NCBI GenBank assembly: GCA_032249735.1
Contig: JAVVHA010000008.1
Location: 1 to 64,000, forward strand
Length of the DNA stretch: 64,000 nucleotides
Source: Dehalococcoidia bacterium
Lineage (GTDB): Bacteria; Chloroflexota; Dehalococcoidia; SM23-28-2; HRBIN24
Direction: 5' to 3'
Shown: piece after piece, positions 17,009 through 25,441 of the stretch
Layout of the letters: each line of letters starts with the position of its first letter
Position numbering within the stretch: the first letter of the stretch is position 1
The notes under the pieces: generated by a model
Databases searched by the model: none
Told to the model about the DNA's origin: nothing
The model's input: the letters and a program-made list of their open reading frames with translations, nothing else
Translations under genes and position numbers: made by a program

Positions 17009-18198
17009 CCTATCACCCCCTGGGACCGCAGCTCCTCGATGCGATCCCGCCCGTATCCTAGCACCTGGGTCAGTACCTCCTCCGTGTGCTGGCCCAGAGT
17101 TGGGGGAGATGTGAACTCATGTCGCCTCTGGTGGGAAGTGCCGGACATCTGCACCGGCACCCCAACCAGCCTTACCTCCCCACCCAAGACGTGCGGCACG
17201 GAGACCACCATCTGCGTCGCCTGCACCTGCGGGTCATCGATGGCCTCTTGCAGGTTGTTGACGGGGCCGCAAGGGATGTCCGCCTCCTGCAGGATGCGCA
17301 CCCACTCATGGGCGGGGCGGGTGCGAAAGGTGGCCGACAGCTCCTCTTCCAGGGCCTCCCGGTTCTGCAAGAGCCGATCGGGGCGGTTAAACCGCTCGTC
17401 CTCCACCAGCTCCGGCCTGCCGATGGCCTCACACACCTGGCGGAAGAGGAAGGGAGCGGCCAGGGCGAAATAACGACCATCGGAGCCCTGATAAACGTTG
17501 TAAGGGACCACCATCTGGTGCTTACATCCTATGGGCTCGGGCATGATGCCGGAGATGGTGTAGAGGGCTATCTCATAGGCCAGCTGGTACATCATGGCCT
17601 CAAGCAGGCTCGTCCCCACCTTCTGGCCCCTGCCTGTCTGCTGGCGACGGTAGAGGGCAGCGATGGTGGCGGCGGCGGCCACGAACCCCGCCCCCTGATC
17701 GGCCACCGCCACCCCGTTACGAGCCGGCGGTTGCCCAGGATGGCCAGTGATGGAGATGGCCCCACTTATGGCCTGCACCACCAGATCGTAGGCGGGCCGA
17801 TGACGGTACGGCCCCACGCTGCCATAGCCAGTTATGGATGTGCAGATGATGCGGGGGTTGATGGCTGATAGGCTCTCATAATCCACACCTAGCTTTTTGG
17901 TGACGCCCGGCCGGAAGTTGTCCATGACCACATCGCTCACCCGCACCAGGTCGTAGAACACCTCACGGCCCCGTGGGTGCTTCAGGTCCAAGGCCACGCT
18001 CTTCTTGTTACGGTTGACGCCGATGAAGTAGGCGTCCATCCCCCGATAGGAGAAGGGGCCTTGGATCTGACGGCGGGAGCCAGGACGTTCTATCTTGATG
18101 ACCTCTGCCCCCAGGTCAGCTAGGAGCATAGTGGCATAGGGTCCGGCCAGGGCCTGGGTCAGGTCCAGGACGCGCACACCTGCTAGAGCCTCCTCCAT
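17005..18198 (-). CDS. CaiB/BaiF family (class III) CoA-transferase
   Basis: A 397-residue transferase: VRVLDLTQALAGPYATMLLADLGAEVIKIE at the N-terminus, NRNKKSVALDLKHPRG, DVVMDNFRPGV, and VAVADQGAG, whose Asp is in the position of the catalytic Asp that forms the acyl anhydride in formyl-CoA transferase. It moves CoA between carboxylic acids, a plausible entry step for the operon substrate. ATG at 18198 after GGAGGTAGTCGCC. Its stop overlaps the start of the radical SAM gene. Confidence 0.93.
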   Translation of the reverse strand: MEEALAGVRVLDLTQALAGPYATMLLADLGAEVIKIERPGSRRQIQGPFSYRGMDAYFIGVNRNKKSVALDLKHPRGREVFYDLVRVSDVVMDNFRPGVTKKLGVDYESLSAINPRIICTSITGYGSVGPYRHRPAYDLVVQAISGAISITGHPGQPPARNGVAVADQGAGFVAAAATIAALYRRQQTGRGQKVGTSLLEAMMYQLAYEIALYTISGIMPEPIGCKHQMVVPYNVYQGSDGRYFALAAPFLFRQVCEAIGRPELVEDERFNRPDRLLQNREALEEELSATFRTRPAHEWVRILQEADIPCGPVNNLQEAIDDPQVQATQMVVSVPHVLGGEVRLVGVPVQMSGTSHQRRHEFTSPPTLGQHTEEVLTQVLGYGRDRIEELRSQGVIG

Positions 18199-18203
18199 GG
18201 CGA

Positions 18204-18968
18204 CTACCTCCCGCTGAACCGGGGCTTGCGCTTTTCGGCGAAGGCGGCCTGGGCCTCGCGGGCATCTTCGCTTTGGAAGGCCTGTACCATCAACTGACGG
18301 GCACGGGCCACATCCTCCGGCGAGAGGGGCCCCAAGGCCAGACGGTTGATGATGAACTTAGTGGCCTGCACAGCCAGGGGAGCGCACTCCTCGGCCAACT
18401 CCTGGGCCAGGGCCATCACCTCCTCCTCCAGCGACTCCTCAGGCTCCACCCGGTGGACGAGCCCCATCTGCAGGGCCTCCTGGGCGGTGAACTGGCGCCC
18501 TGTCAGGAACAGGGCTTTGGCCGCCGCCGGCCCTATGGTACGTACGAACATCTCATAACCATCGATGGGGTAGACGATGCCTAGGCGCACCGGGGGCATG
18601 CTGAAGCGGGCACTGGGAGAGGCGATGCGCAGGTCGCAGGCCACGGCCAAGTGCAGCCCAGCCCCGATGGCAAACCCCCTTATGGCAGCGATGACGGGAT
18701 AGGGGAACTCCTGCACCGCCTCCAGCCCATAGCGCAGAGGGTCGCCCCGCGTCTGACCAATGCGCCCGATGTCGTAGCCGGCGGAGAAGGCCTTGCCCCC
18801 CGCACCCCTGATGACCACCGCCCGCACCTCCCCCTCCTGGGCCCACTGCCGGAGCTTGTCCCCCATGGCGGTGAGCAGCTCCGGGCTGAGGGCGTTGAGA
18901 CGGTGGGGCCGGTTGATGGTGAGGATGGCCACCCGTCCCCTTCGCTCTTCCTCCAACTCCTCCCTCAT
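18204..18968 (-). CDS. enoyl-CoA hydratase/isomerase family protein
   Basis: Crotonase-fold protein of 254 residues: LTINRPHRLNALSPELL, GKAFSAGYDIGRIGQT (first oxyanion loop), FAIGAGLHLAVACDLRIA, GIVYPIDGYEMFVRTIG, and C-terminal FAEKRKPRFSGR. The catalytic Glu of classical hydratases (in the Gly-Gly-Glu/Cys-Glu loop) is not evident, so isomerase or hydrolase activity is as likely as hydration. Start ATG overlaps the stop of the amidohydrolase gene by 4 nt. Confidence 0.9.
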   Translation of the reverse strand: MREELEEERRGRVAILTINRPHRLNALSPELLTAMGDKLRQWAQEGEVRAVVIRGAGGKAFSAGYDIGRIGQTRGDPLRYGLEAVQEFPYPVIAAIRGFAIGAGLHLAVACDLRIASPSARFSMPPVRLGIVYPIDGYEMFVRTIGPAAAKALFLTGRQFTAQEALQMGLVHRVEPEESLEEEVMALAQELAEECAPLAVQATKFIINRLALGPLSPEDVARARQLMVQAFQSEDAREAQAAFAEKRKPRFSGR

Positions 18969-19777
18969 GCCTCTTTCCCCTCCTGCAGTGACAACCTCAG
19001 GATGCGTAGGGCGTTTTTATAAAGGACCTTCTCCACCACCTCCTGCGGGTATCCCTCTTGCTCGAAGTCCCGCAGCCATCGCTCCAAGGGGATGAAGGGG
19101 TGATCGGAGCCGAACATGACCCTGTCCTGGAGACGGCCTCTTATCTCCCGCTTCAGGGAATCGGGGAAGTACTTGGGCGACCACCCGGAGATCTCGAGGT
19201 AGACGTTGGACTTGTGCAAGGCCACAGCCAGCATCTCCTCCTGCCATGGCCAGGAGGGATGGGCGGCGATGATGGTGAGGCGGGGGAAATCGGCCGCCAC
19301 ATCGTCTAGATAGGGGATCGGGCGCGTGTACTTGAGCTTGATACCTCCCCCACCGGGCGCTCCCGCCCCATAGGCAGTGGTGCCTGTGTGGAAGAGGACG
19401 GGGCATCCCAGGCTCTGGCAGAGGTCCCAGAGGGGGTAGAAGCGACGGTCGTTGGCGAAGAACTGCTGGGCGGCGGCCTGGAACTTAACGCCGATAAGCC
19501 CCAGCTCCCTCACCGCCCTCTCCACCTCCCGCAGGGCCGCCTTCCCCTTCCAGGGGTCGACGCAGGCCCAACCGGTGGGGAACACATCGTTATAGGCGCG
19601 CACCACCTGGGCCACGAAGTCGTTGCTGATGGGTGGGGCGCCGGTGCGGGTCTCCTCGTCCCAGGCGATGGGCAGGCCCAAGACGTCGTTGCGACGATAG
19701 AGCTGGGCTGTCTCCGCCTCTGCCTCCACCGTCTGGCCGCGGGCCCCCACGTGGAGATGGACATCGATGGCCTTCAT
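18965..19777 (-). CDS. amidohydrolase family (TIM-barrel metal-dependent) protein
   Basis: A 270-residue amidohydrolase_2-type protein. Seen: IDVHLH metal motif at the start, FHTGT, IIAAHPSWPW with a metal-binding His, and MFGSDHPFIPLERW, with the catalytic/metal Asp. This family includes decarboxylases such as ACMSD and gamma-resorcylate decarboxylase and some ring hydrolases; the operon context suggests decarboxylation or hydrolysis of a CoA-pathway intermediate, but the substrate is unknown. GAGGAGGTGAGGT gives the ribosome site. It is translationally coupled to the next gene. Confidence 0.87.
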   Translation of the reverse strand: MKAIDVHLHVGARGQTVEAEAETAQLYRRNDVLGLPIAWDEETRTGAPPISNDFVAQVVRAYNDVFPTGWACVDPWKGKAALREVERAVRELGLIGVKFQAAAQQFFANDRRFYPLWDLCQSLGCPVLFHTGTTAYGAGAPGGGGIKLKYTRPIPYLDDVAADFPRLTIIAAHPSWPWQEEMLAVALHKSNVYLEISGWSPKYFPDSLKREIRGRLQDRVMFGSDHPFIPLERWLRDFEQEGYPQEVVEKVLYKNALRILRLSLQEGKEA

Positions 19778-19788
19778 ACCTCACCTCC

Positions 19789-21123
19789 TCATGGCCAGAA
19801 GAGCTTCTGGGCCGCCTTCCTAAGCTCCGGGCGGAAGTCGGGATGGGCAATGGCGATGAGCTCCTGGGCCCGCTGCCGCACGCTCTTCCCCTGAAGGCGG
19901 GCCACACCATACTCAGTGACCACTATGTCCACATAGTTGCGGGGGATGCTCACCACAGTGCCCTCGGGGAACTGGGGGACAATGCGAGATATCTGCCCCC
20001 CCTGAGCGGTGGAAAGCAGGCAGTGGATGCTTCGGCCACAGCGGCTGAAGTTGGCCCCCACACAGAAGTCAAGGGCTCCACCGGTGCCGCTGTAGGGCTG
20101 GGGCCCCAAGTAATCGATGCATACCTGGCCCGTGAGGTCCACGGCCAGGGCGCTGTTGATGGCCACAAAGTTATCGTGGGCCATGATGGTCCTGACGTGG
20201 GCGATGTAACCGATGTCGTACAGCTCAAAGGTGGGATTCTCATGCATGAAGGCAGCAGCCTGCCTCTGGCGCTCCGTCCCCGGCCATAGGACGAAGCAGG
20301 TGCCCACCACCTTGCCCTGGTGGATGCCCTTGCGGGCGCCGGTGATGACCCCCTTCTGCACCAGCTCCACCATCTGGGTGAAGATAAGCTCGCTGTGGAC
20401 ACCCAGGTCGTGCTTCCCCTCTAGGAACTCCAGGACGGCCTGGGAGGCCAACCCCACCCCCACCTGGATGGTATCGCCGTCCCGCACCAGCTCCGACGTA
20501 TAGGCGCCGATGACCTCCGCCGCCCGCGCCTCCTCCTCGGCCACGGGCGGGAACTGGACGCGCCGCAAGTCCAAGGGCTCCACCGGCACTAGGCGGGCGA
20601 TGCGCGAGACGTGGACGCGGTTGTCGCCATAGGTGCGTATGAAGGATGGATCCACCTCGGCGATGACGGTGCGGGCGTTGCGCGCACAGGTGGGGGAGTA
20701 CCATACGCTGTGGCCGAAGCTGCACCACCCTTCTTCATCGGGTGGGGAGACCTTCACCAGGAAGACGTCGGGGCGGGTATAGGCCCCCCACCGCTCGCCC
20801 TCTTCCTGGCGCAACTGGGTGCCATAGGACCAGGGCACCAAGTCTACCTTGCGCTCCTGGGCAAAGGGGCGGTCGAAGGGACCTACATAGCTGCATCGCA
20901 CCTCAAAACCGCCCCCTTGAAACCAGGGGTAGGGGGCATTGGGCACGGCGTGAAAGACCACCACATCCCGCAGCTGGCCCATGCGCTGGGCCAGGGCGAA
21001 TCCTAGGTTGAGAGGCTCGCCTCCCGCCCCCAAAGCGAAGACTACCAGGTCCCCATCCTGTACCAGCTCCACCGCCTCCTGGGCCGTGCACACCTTGTCA
21101 GCGTAGCGCTCCTGCCAGCTCAA
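19789..21123 (-). CDS. acetyl-CoA hydrolase/4-hydroxybutyrate CoA-transferase family protein
   Basis: A 444-residue class I-type CoA-transferase. Seen: an N-terminal WQERYADKVCTAQEAVELV, then GVHSELIFTQMVELV, whose Glu is at the CoA-thioester-forming position, GTGGALDFCVGANFS, and DIVVTEYGVARLQGKSVRQRAQELIAIAHPDFR, all typical of the family. The start is a TTG at 21123 overlapping the upstream stop (TTGA), with GGAGG about 10 nt before it; the frame continues upstream without a better start. Likely moves CoA from acetyl-CoA to the free-acid substrate. Confidence 0.88.
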   Translation of the reverse strand: MSWQERYADKVCTAQEAVELVQDGDLVVFALGAGGEPLNLGFALAQRMGQLRDVVVFHAVPNAPYPWFQGGGFEVRCSYVGPFDRPFAQERKVDLVPWSYGTQLRQEEGERWGAYTRPDVFLVKVSPPDEEGWCSFGHSVWYSPTCARNARTVIAEVDPSFIRTYGDNRVHVSRIARLVPVEPLDLRRVQFPPVAEEEARAAEVIGAYTSELVRDGDTIQVGVGLASQAVLEFLEGKHDLGVHSELIFTQMVELVQKGVITGARKGIHQGKVVGTCFVLWPGTERQRQAAAFMHENPTFELYDIGYIAHVRTIMAHDNFVAINSALAVDLTGQVCIDYLGPQPYSGTGGALDFCVGANFSRCGRSIHCLLSTAQGGQISRIVPQFPEGTVVSIPRNYVDIVVTEYGVARLQGKSVRQRAQELIAIAHPDFRPELRKAAQKLFWP

Positions 21124-22208
21124 GGCTCCGACACCTCCTCGAAGCGGGGCCAAAGCTCCCTCCTCCAGCCGTAAGCATCCTCCAGGAACCGCTGACGGAT
21201 CTGGGCCGGGAAGTGGGCCATGCGGAACTCGGAGATGACGGCCTTGCCCCACAGCTCGATGGCTTGGAGGACGCGTCGGTGAGGGAGCCCAGGCAGCGCC
21301 ATGTAACAGACAAGATAGTTAATGCCCAAGGCCTCTTGGTAACGCCGCACTTGGGCGATGCACTCATCTACATCGCCACATATGGCCGCCTCTCGCAGAT
21401 GGCCCACATCCTTTGCGGCGACGCCCAACATCTCCTGCCATACTTCAGCCAGTCCTGGCAAAGCCTCCTCCAGGGACCTTCTGGCCCCTGCGGACGTCCT
21501 CTCGACCCAAACGATGCGTGCCAAAGCATATATGTGGTCAGGTGGCACATCCCCCAAGGCCCCTTTGTACACCTGGAAAAGATAGGCCAGCTCATCGAGG
21601 CCCTGCCAAGGGAGGCCCAAGATGGGCATGCGGCGACGGGCTGCCTCCACCACCAGCCCATCTTGGGACGCCACCCAAAGGGGTATGGTTACCTGGGCTG
21701 GCTTGGGGGTGAGGGAGATGGCATCCCCAGTCGGGCGGTTGGCTGGGAGTCTAGCCGGTATGCGGTAGTGCTGTCCTTGGAAGGCGAAGGGCTGTGGCGC
21801 CCAGCCGTGTCGGAGCACCTCCACCCCCTCCCAGAAGCGCGCGAGGGCCTCGGTGGGGTCTAGCCCGTATCCCTCGGCCTCCTGTGGTCGCCAGGGCAAG
21901 GCCAAGGCCATGAGAAGACGTCCGTTGCTGATGTTGTCCACTGTCACAGCGTCCTCCGCCACATAGGCAGGATGCACTAGGGAGAGATGGCAAAGAACGC
22001 CGATACGCAGGGCGTCGGCCTGGACGGCGAGGGCGGCAGCAGGCACGAAGGGATGAGGACAGCAACCTTGGCCCGTGAAGTGGGCCTCACCGAGCCATAC
22101 GGAGTCAAAGGCGCACTCCTGGGCGAGAAGGGCCTGTTGCACCATCTCCCGGAACCGCCGGTGATGGTCCGTTCCTCCAAGCCAATAGGGCCCCAGGCCG
22201 AACTTCAT
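21120..22208 (-). CDS. LLM-class (luciferase-like) flavin-dependent oxidoreductase
   Basis: A 362-residue bacterial-luciferase-like TIM barrel: FDSVWLGEAHFTGQGCCPHPFVPAAALAVQADALRIGVLCHLSLVHPAYVAEDAVTVDNISNGRLLMALALPWRP. These enzymes use reduced FMN or F420 for monooxygenation or hydride transfer. It is paired with a second, diverged LLM enzyme immediately upstream (overlap of 4 nt), hinting at an oxygen-dependent two-component attack on the substrate. No flavin reductase is seen in the operon, unless the OYE-like protein serves. Confidence 0.9.
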   Translation of the reverse strand: MKFGLGPYWLGGTDHHRRFREMVQQALLAQECAFDSVWLGEAHFTGQGCCPHPFVPAAALAVQADALRIGVLCHLSLVHPAYVAEDAVTVDNISNGRLLMALALPWRPQEAEGYGLDPTEALARFWEGVEVLRHGWAPQPFAFQGQHYRIPARLPANRPTGDAISLTPKPAQVTIPLWVASQDGLVVEAARRRMPILGLPWQGLDELAYLFQVYKGALGDVPPDHIYALARIVWVERTSAGARRSLEEALPGLAEVWQEMLGVAAKDVGHLREAAICGDVDECIAQVRRYQEALGINYLVCYMALPGLPHRRVLQAIELWGKAVISEFRMAHFPAQIRQRFLEDAYGWRRELWPRFEEVSEP

Positions 22209-23257
22209 GGCCTACTCTCCCATTCCTCCCGCAGGGGCGAGATGACCTCTCTGGCCAACAGCTCCATGCAGCGGCGCATCTTGTCCCGGGGGGCGGTGTC
22301 GAACCGGATGCGCATAAATAGGTGAGGGATCACCCCTGGGGGACATTGCTGGAGGCGCTGCCGCAGCTGCTCCCGCACTGTCTCGGGGCGGCCGGCCATG
22401 GCCCCTTCTGCCATGGCATCGGCGATGCCCTTCAGCAGGTCTGGGCGGTCGAAGGCGATGGGCTGCCCCAAGACGGGGTCGGCGAAGAATCCCCATCCCC
22501 CCAGCTGGTCGTAGTAGAGGTACTTGGCGAGGGGCCGGATAAAGGCCTTGGCCTCCTCCTCGTCCTCCGCCACCCAGACATCGCCGCCCACTGTCATCTT
22601 GATGCCTTGGGGATCGTGGCCGGCCTGACGGGCCGCCTCCTCATAGTGGTGCCAGTCCTGAGGGCGGGCCCCCATGAGGTGCAGGCGCCGCCTCCCTGCC
22701 CGCCGCACCACTGCCGGGGCCCACCCCCCCATCCAGATGGGGATGGGGCGCTGAATGGGCTTAGGGGTGAGGCGCACGTCCTTGTACTGGAAGTGACGCC
22801 CCTGATAGGAGAACCGCTCCTTCGTCCAGGCCAGATGGAGGATGTCCAGCATCTCCTCCATGCGGCTGGCCCTCTGGCTGCGGGCGATGCCGAAGGTGTC
22901 GAACTCCAAGTCCCGATAGCCCACGGCCACCCCTAGCTCCAGCCGGCCACCGGAGACGATGTCAGCCATGGCCGCCGCTTCCGCCACCCGCAAGGGGTCG
23001 TGCATGGGCAAGAGTAGGCAAGAGGTGCCAATGCGGATGCGGGAGGTGGCCGCGGCCACGGCCCCCACAGCCGTCAGGAGCTGCGGGACGTAGCCGTCGA
23101 ACCAGACGTGGTGCTCGGTGAGCCAGAGGGCATCGAATCCTAGCTCATCTGCCCACCTCGCCTCCTCCACCATCTCCTGGTATAGCTTCACGTGATGACG
23201 GGGGTGGAGGATGAAAGCCTGCATGCCCCATAGGCCCAGTCCCGCCTCTAGCCTCAT
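22205..23257 (-). CDS. LLM-class flavin-dependent oxidoreductase
   Basis: A 350-residue luciferase-like oxidoreductase: FDALWLTEHHVWFDGYVPQLLTAVGAVAAATSRIRIGTSCLLLPMHDPLRVAEAAAMADIVSGGRLELGVAVGYRDLEFDTFGI, a textbook LLM N-terminal half, with GGDVWVAEDEEEAKAF later. The ATG at 23257 follows GGAGGTACCT; the frame runs on upstream inside the neighbouring gene but is a shadow there. Flavin type (FMN or F420) cannot be decided. It is the second gene of the operon. Confidence 0.92.
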   Translation of the reverse strand: MRLEAGLGLWGMQAFILHPRHHVKLYQEMVEEARWADELGFDALWLTEHHVWFDGYVPQLLTAVGAVAAATSRIRIGTSCLLLPMHDPLRVAEAAAMADIVSGGRLELGVAVGYRDLEFDTFGIARSQRASRMEEMLDILHLAWTKERFSYQGRHFQYKDVRLTPKPIQRPIPIWMGGWAPAVVRRAGRRRLHLMGARPQDWHHYEEAARQAGHDPQGIKMTVGGDVWVAEDEEEAKAFIRPLAKYLYYDQLGGWGFFADPVLGQPIAFDRPDLLKGIADAMAEGAMAGRPETVREQLRQRLQQCPPGVIPHLFMRIRFDTAPRDKMRRCMELLAREVISPLREEWESRP

Positions 23258-25290
23258 AGGTACCTCCCCACCATCTCCCCTTCCCAGATGGCGTACTCCA
23301 GGGTCCGAGGGGCGAGGCAATCGCCGATGCGATGCAGCTCCCGCACCTTCCCCTTTAGAGCGAAGTAGAGCTCGTCGTTGGGGCGACGACCGGTGATGAC
23401 CACCACCCCATGAGCCTCTAGCTGTTGCGTCTGCCCTGTCCACACGTGACGCACATGCACACTGGTTCCATCGATAGCCACCACCTCCTGGGACGTGAGG
23501 ATATGTACGCCCTTCAGCAGGAGGCGGGGGACAAGGAGCTGCAGCTCCATGGGGAGCAGGTGGTACCCCACGCTGGCCAGGGAGGTGACCACCGTCACTT
23601 GAAAGCCGCGGTCGGCCAGATACTCGGCGGTGCCCGCCGCCCGCCAGTGCCCGTCCTGGTCTATGACCACCACCCTCGGCCCCGGTGGGGTCTTGCCCGA
23701 AAGGACATCCCAAGCCGAGAGGACGTTGGGCTGGTCAGCCCCTGGGATGGGTTGCTGCTCCAGGCGCGAGGGGTAGAAGAAGGTGGGGACAGGCCGGCAG
23801 CCGGTGGCCACCACAATGGCGTCCCATTGCTGGGCCTGGGCCAGCACCTCCTCTGCAGTCACCCGATGGCCAGTGACCACCCGCACGCCCAACTTGCGCA
23901 CCTGCACCTCCAGGTGCTGGACGGCGTCCTCGATATCGGCACGGGTGGGCTGGCGGGCGGCCAGCCGCACCTGCCCGCCCAGGGCGTCCTGCTCCTCGAA
24001 GAGGGTGACGTTATGGCCCCGGCGGGCAGCTACCTCTGCCGCCTTGAGGCCGGCAGGACCTCCCCCCACCACCATCACTCGCTTGGGGGAGGGGGCGCGC
24101 TGCAAGGTGCCAATGCCCAGCCACTTCTCCCGCCCCGCCGCCGGATTGACGGCGCAGGCCAGGGGAAGGTTGTGCCACAGCCTTTGCACGCAGAAGAGGC
24201 AGCCAATGCAGCGGCGGATGTCATCCAGGCGTCCCTCCTGTGCCTTGCGGGGCAGCTCGGGGTCAGCAAGAAGAGCCCGCGTCATCCCCACCATGTCCGC
24301 CTGCCCCTGCTCCAAGACCCGCTCCGCCATCATCGGGTCGGTGATGCGCCCCACACAGAAGACAGGGACGTCCACCGCCTGCTTGACGGCCGCCGCCAAA
24401 TGGACGATGAACCCCGGGGGGAAGGCCATGGAGCCCACGATGACAGGGGCCACGCTCCAATATGCGCCGGCACTGACGCTGATCCAGTCCAGCTTGCCCG
24501 TGGCCGCCAGGACCTTGGCGATGGCCACCGTCTCCGACATGGTGAGCCCGCCGGGGGCGAACTCATCGCCGCTGATGCGCACCCCCACAGGGAAGTGGGG
24601 GCCCACCTCGGCCCGCACCGCGTCGATGACCTCCAGAGTCAGCCGACACCGATTCTCCAGGCTCCCTCCATAATCATCGGTGCGCTTGTTGCTTATGGGG
24701 CTCAAGAACTGCCCCAAGAGATAGCTGTGGGCAGCGTGCACCTCCACCCCGTCCAGCCCCCCAGCCTTGACGTGCCGGGCCGAGCGAACAAACCCCTCGA
24801 TGACCGCCTGGATATCCTCAGGCTCCATCTCCTTGGGCAGAAGATGGTAGAGCCCGTATTCCGCTAGCCCTGGGACGGAGGAGGGAGCCCACACCTGGTG
24901 GTAGTGGTCTATCTGGTCGCCCCTGGTGTGCATGCCCACATGGCATATCTGGGCGAAGATCTTGGTGCCCGTCCCCTGCGCATGCACCGCCTCGGCGATG
25001 CGCCGGTAGCGGGGGACGATCTCCTCCCTATAAGCGTGGGCCAAGTAGTGGATGCCCCCCGTGGAGGTGGGGTGCACCATCTGATACTCCATGATGAGTA
25101 GGCCAGCCCCCCCTTTGGCCCTCTCTACGTGGTAGTAAAGGTTCCGCTCTCCAGGCAGGGCATAAGACCCCTCCTCAGGCCCTGCTAGCACGTGGTCCTC
25201 AAAGGACTTGGCATGGGCCGTCTGCAAGATGCGGTTGGGCACCTCGATCTCACCGATGCGCAGGGGGGTGAACAGCCTGCGTAACATCAT
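23254..25290 (-). CDS. 2,4-dienoyl-CoA reductase-like NADH:flavin oxidoreductase (OYE + FeS + FAD)
   Basis: A 678-residue protein of FadH architecture. An OYE TIM barrel (LFTPLRIGEIEVPNRI, HAAHSYLLGQFLSP, RTDDYGGSLENRCRL) is followed by a 4Fe-4S cysteine set (CIGCLFC and a fourth Cys in LACAVNP), then an FAD/NADH-binding domain (VMVVGGGPAGLKAAEVA; VVVIDQDGHWRAAGTAEYLADRG). FadH reduces dienoyl-CoA; relatives reduce other enones or demethylate amines. It is the first gene of the 18-gene operon, with promoter TTGACC-N17-TAGCCT and a palindrome in the leader. ATG at 25290 (or 25287); the ribosome site is weak. Confidence 0.9.
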   Translation of the reverse strand: MMLRRLFTPLRIGEIEVPNRILQTAHAKSFEDHVLAGPEEGSYALPGERNLYYHVERAKGGAGLLIMEYQMVHPTSTGGIHYLAHAYREEIVPRYRRIAEAVHAQGTGTKIFAQICHVGMHTRGDQIDHYHQVWAPSSVPGLAEYGLYHLLPKEMEPEDIQAVIEGFVRSARHVKAGGLDGVEVHAAHSYLLGQFLSPISNKRTDDYGGSLENRCRLTLEVIDAVRAEVGPHFPVGVRISGDEFAPGGLTMSETVAIAKVLAATGKLDWISVSAGAYWSVAPVIVGSMAFPPGFIVHLAAAVKQAVDVPVFCVGRITDPMMAERVLEQGQADMVGMTRALLADPELPRKAQEGRLDDIRRCIGCLFCVQRLWHNLPLACAVNPAAGREKWLGIGTLQRAPSPKRVMVVGGGPAGLKAAEVAARRGHNVTLFEEQDALGGQVRLAARQPTRADIEDAVQHLEVQVRKLGVRVVTGHRVTAEEVLAQAQQWDAIVVATGCRPVPTFFYPSRLEQQPIPGADQPNVLSAWDVLSGKTPPGPRVVVIDQDGHWRAAGTAEYLADRGFQVTVVTSLASVGYHLLPMELQLLVPRLLLKGVHILTSQEVVAIDGTSVHVRHVWTGQTQQLEAHGVVVITGRRPNDELYFALKGKVRELHRIGDCLAPRTLEYAIWEGEMVGRYL

Positions 25291-25291
25291 C

Positions 25292-25307
25292 CGCTCACTT
25301 ATGAGCG
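25292..25307. promoter_or_regulatory. candidate operator palindrome in the operon leader
   Basis: CGCTCA-CTTA-TGAGCG is a perfect 6-bp inverted repeat with a 4-bp centre. It lies between the -10 element of the 18-gene operon and its first start codon, over the predicted transcription start near 25306. It could be a repressor site or a short hairpin at the 5' end of the mRNA. Confidence 0.45.
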
Positions 25308-25312
25308 CCAAT

Positions 25313-25341
25313 AGGCTACGCCACCTTGACGCGCAGGTCAA
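25313..25341 (-). promoter_or_regulatory. promoter of the 18-gene operon
   Basis: Minus strand TTGACC (25336-25341), 17-bp spacer, TAGCCT (25313-25318). Predicted start near 25306 gives a leader of about 16 nt. The same -10 hexamer TAGCCT follows TTGACA at 37643 and 62997. Confidence 0.55.
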
Positions 25342-25403
25342 TTGGGCAAAATCCCCACCTTTAGGTCGGGTTATGCCCTACAGATGGGGAAGGTGGAGTT
25401 CTC

Positions 25404-25431
25404 TTGACAGGGGCGGGGTGCTGGATATATT
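25404..25431 (+). promoter_or_regulatory. promoter of the ETF fusion gene
   Basis: TTGACA (25404-25409), 16-bp spacer, TATATT (25426-25431). Predicted start near 25438 is only a few bases before the GTG at 25442, so the message would be nearly leaderless, unless the GGGGGAGG at 25433-25440 is included. Confidence 0.6.
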
Positions 25432-25441
25432 CGGGGGAGGC

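Noticed and set aside
23425-24867. 480-codon plus-strand frame opposite the OYE-like gene
   Set aside because: Same reason: it mirrors the codon pattern of the real minus-strand gene and has no ribosome site or domain.
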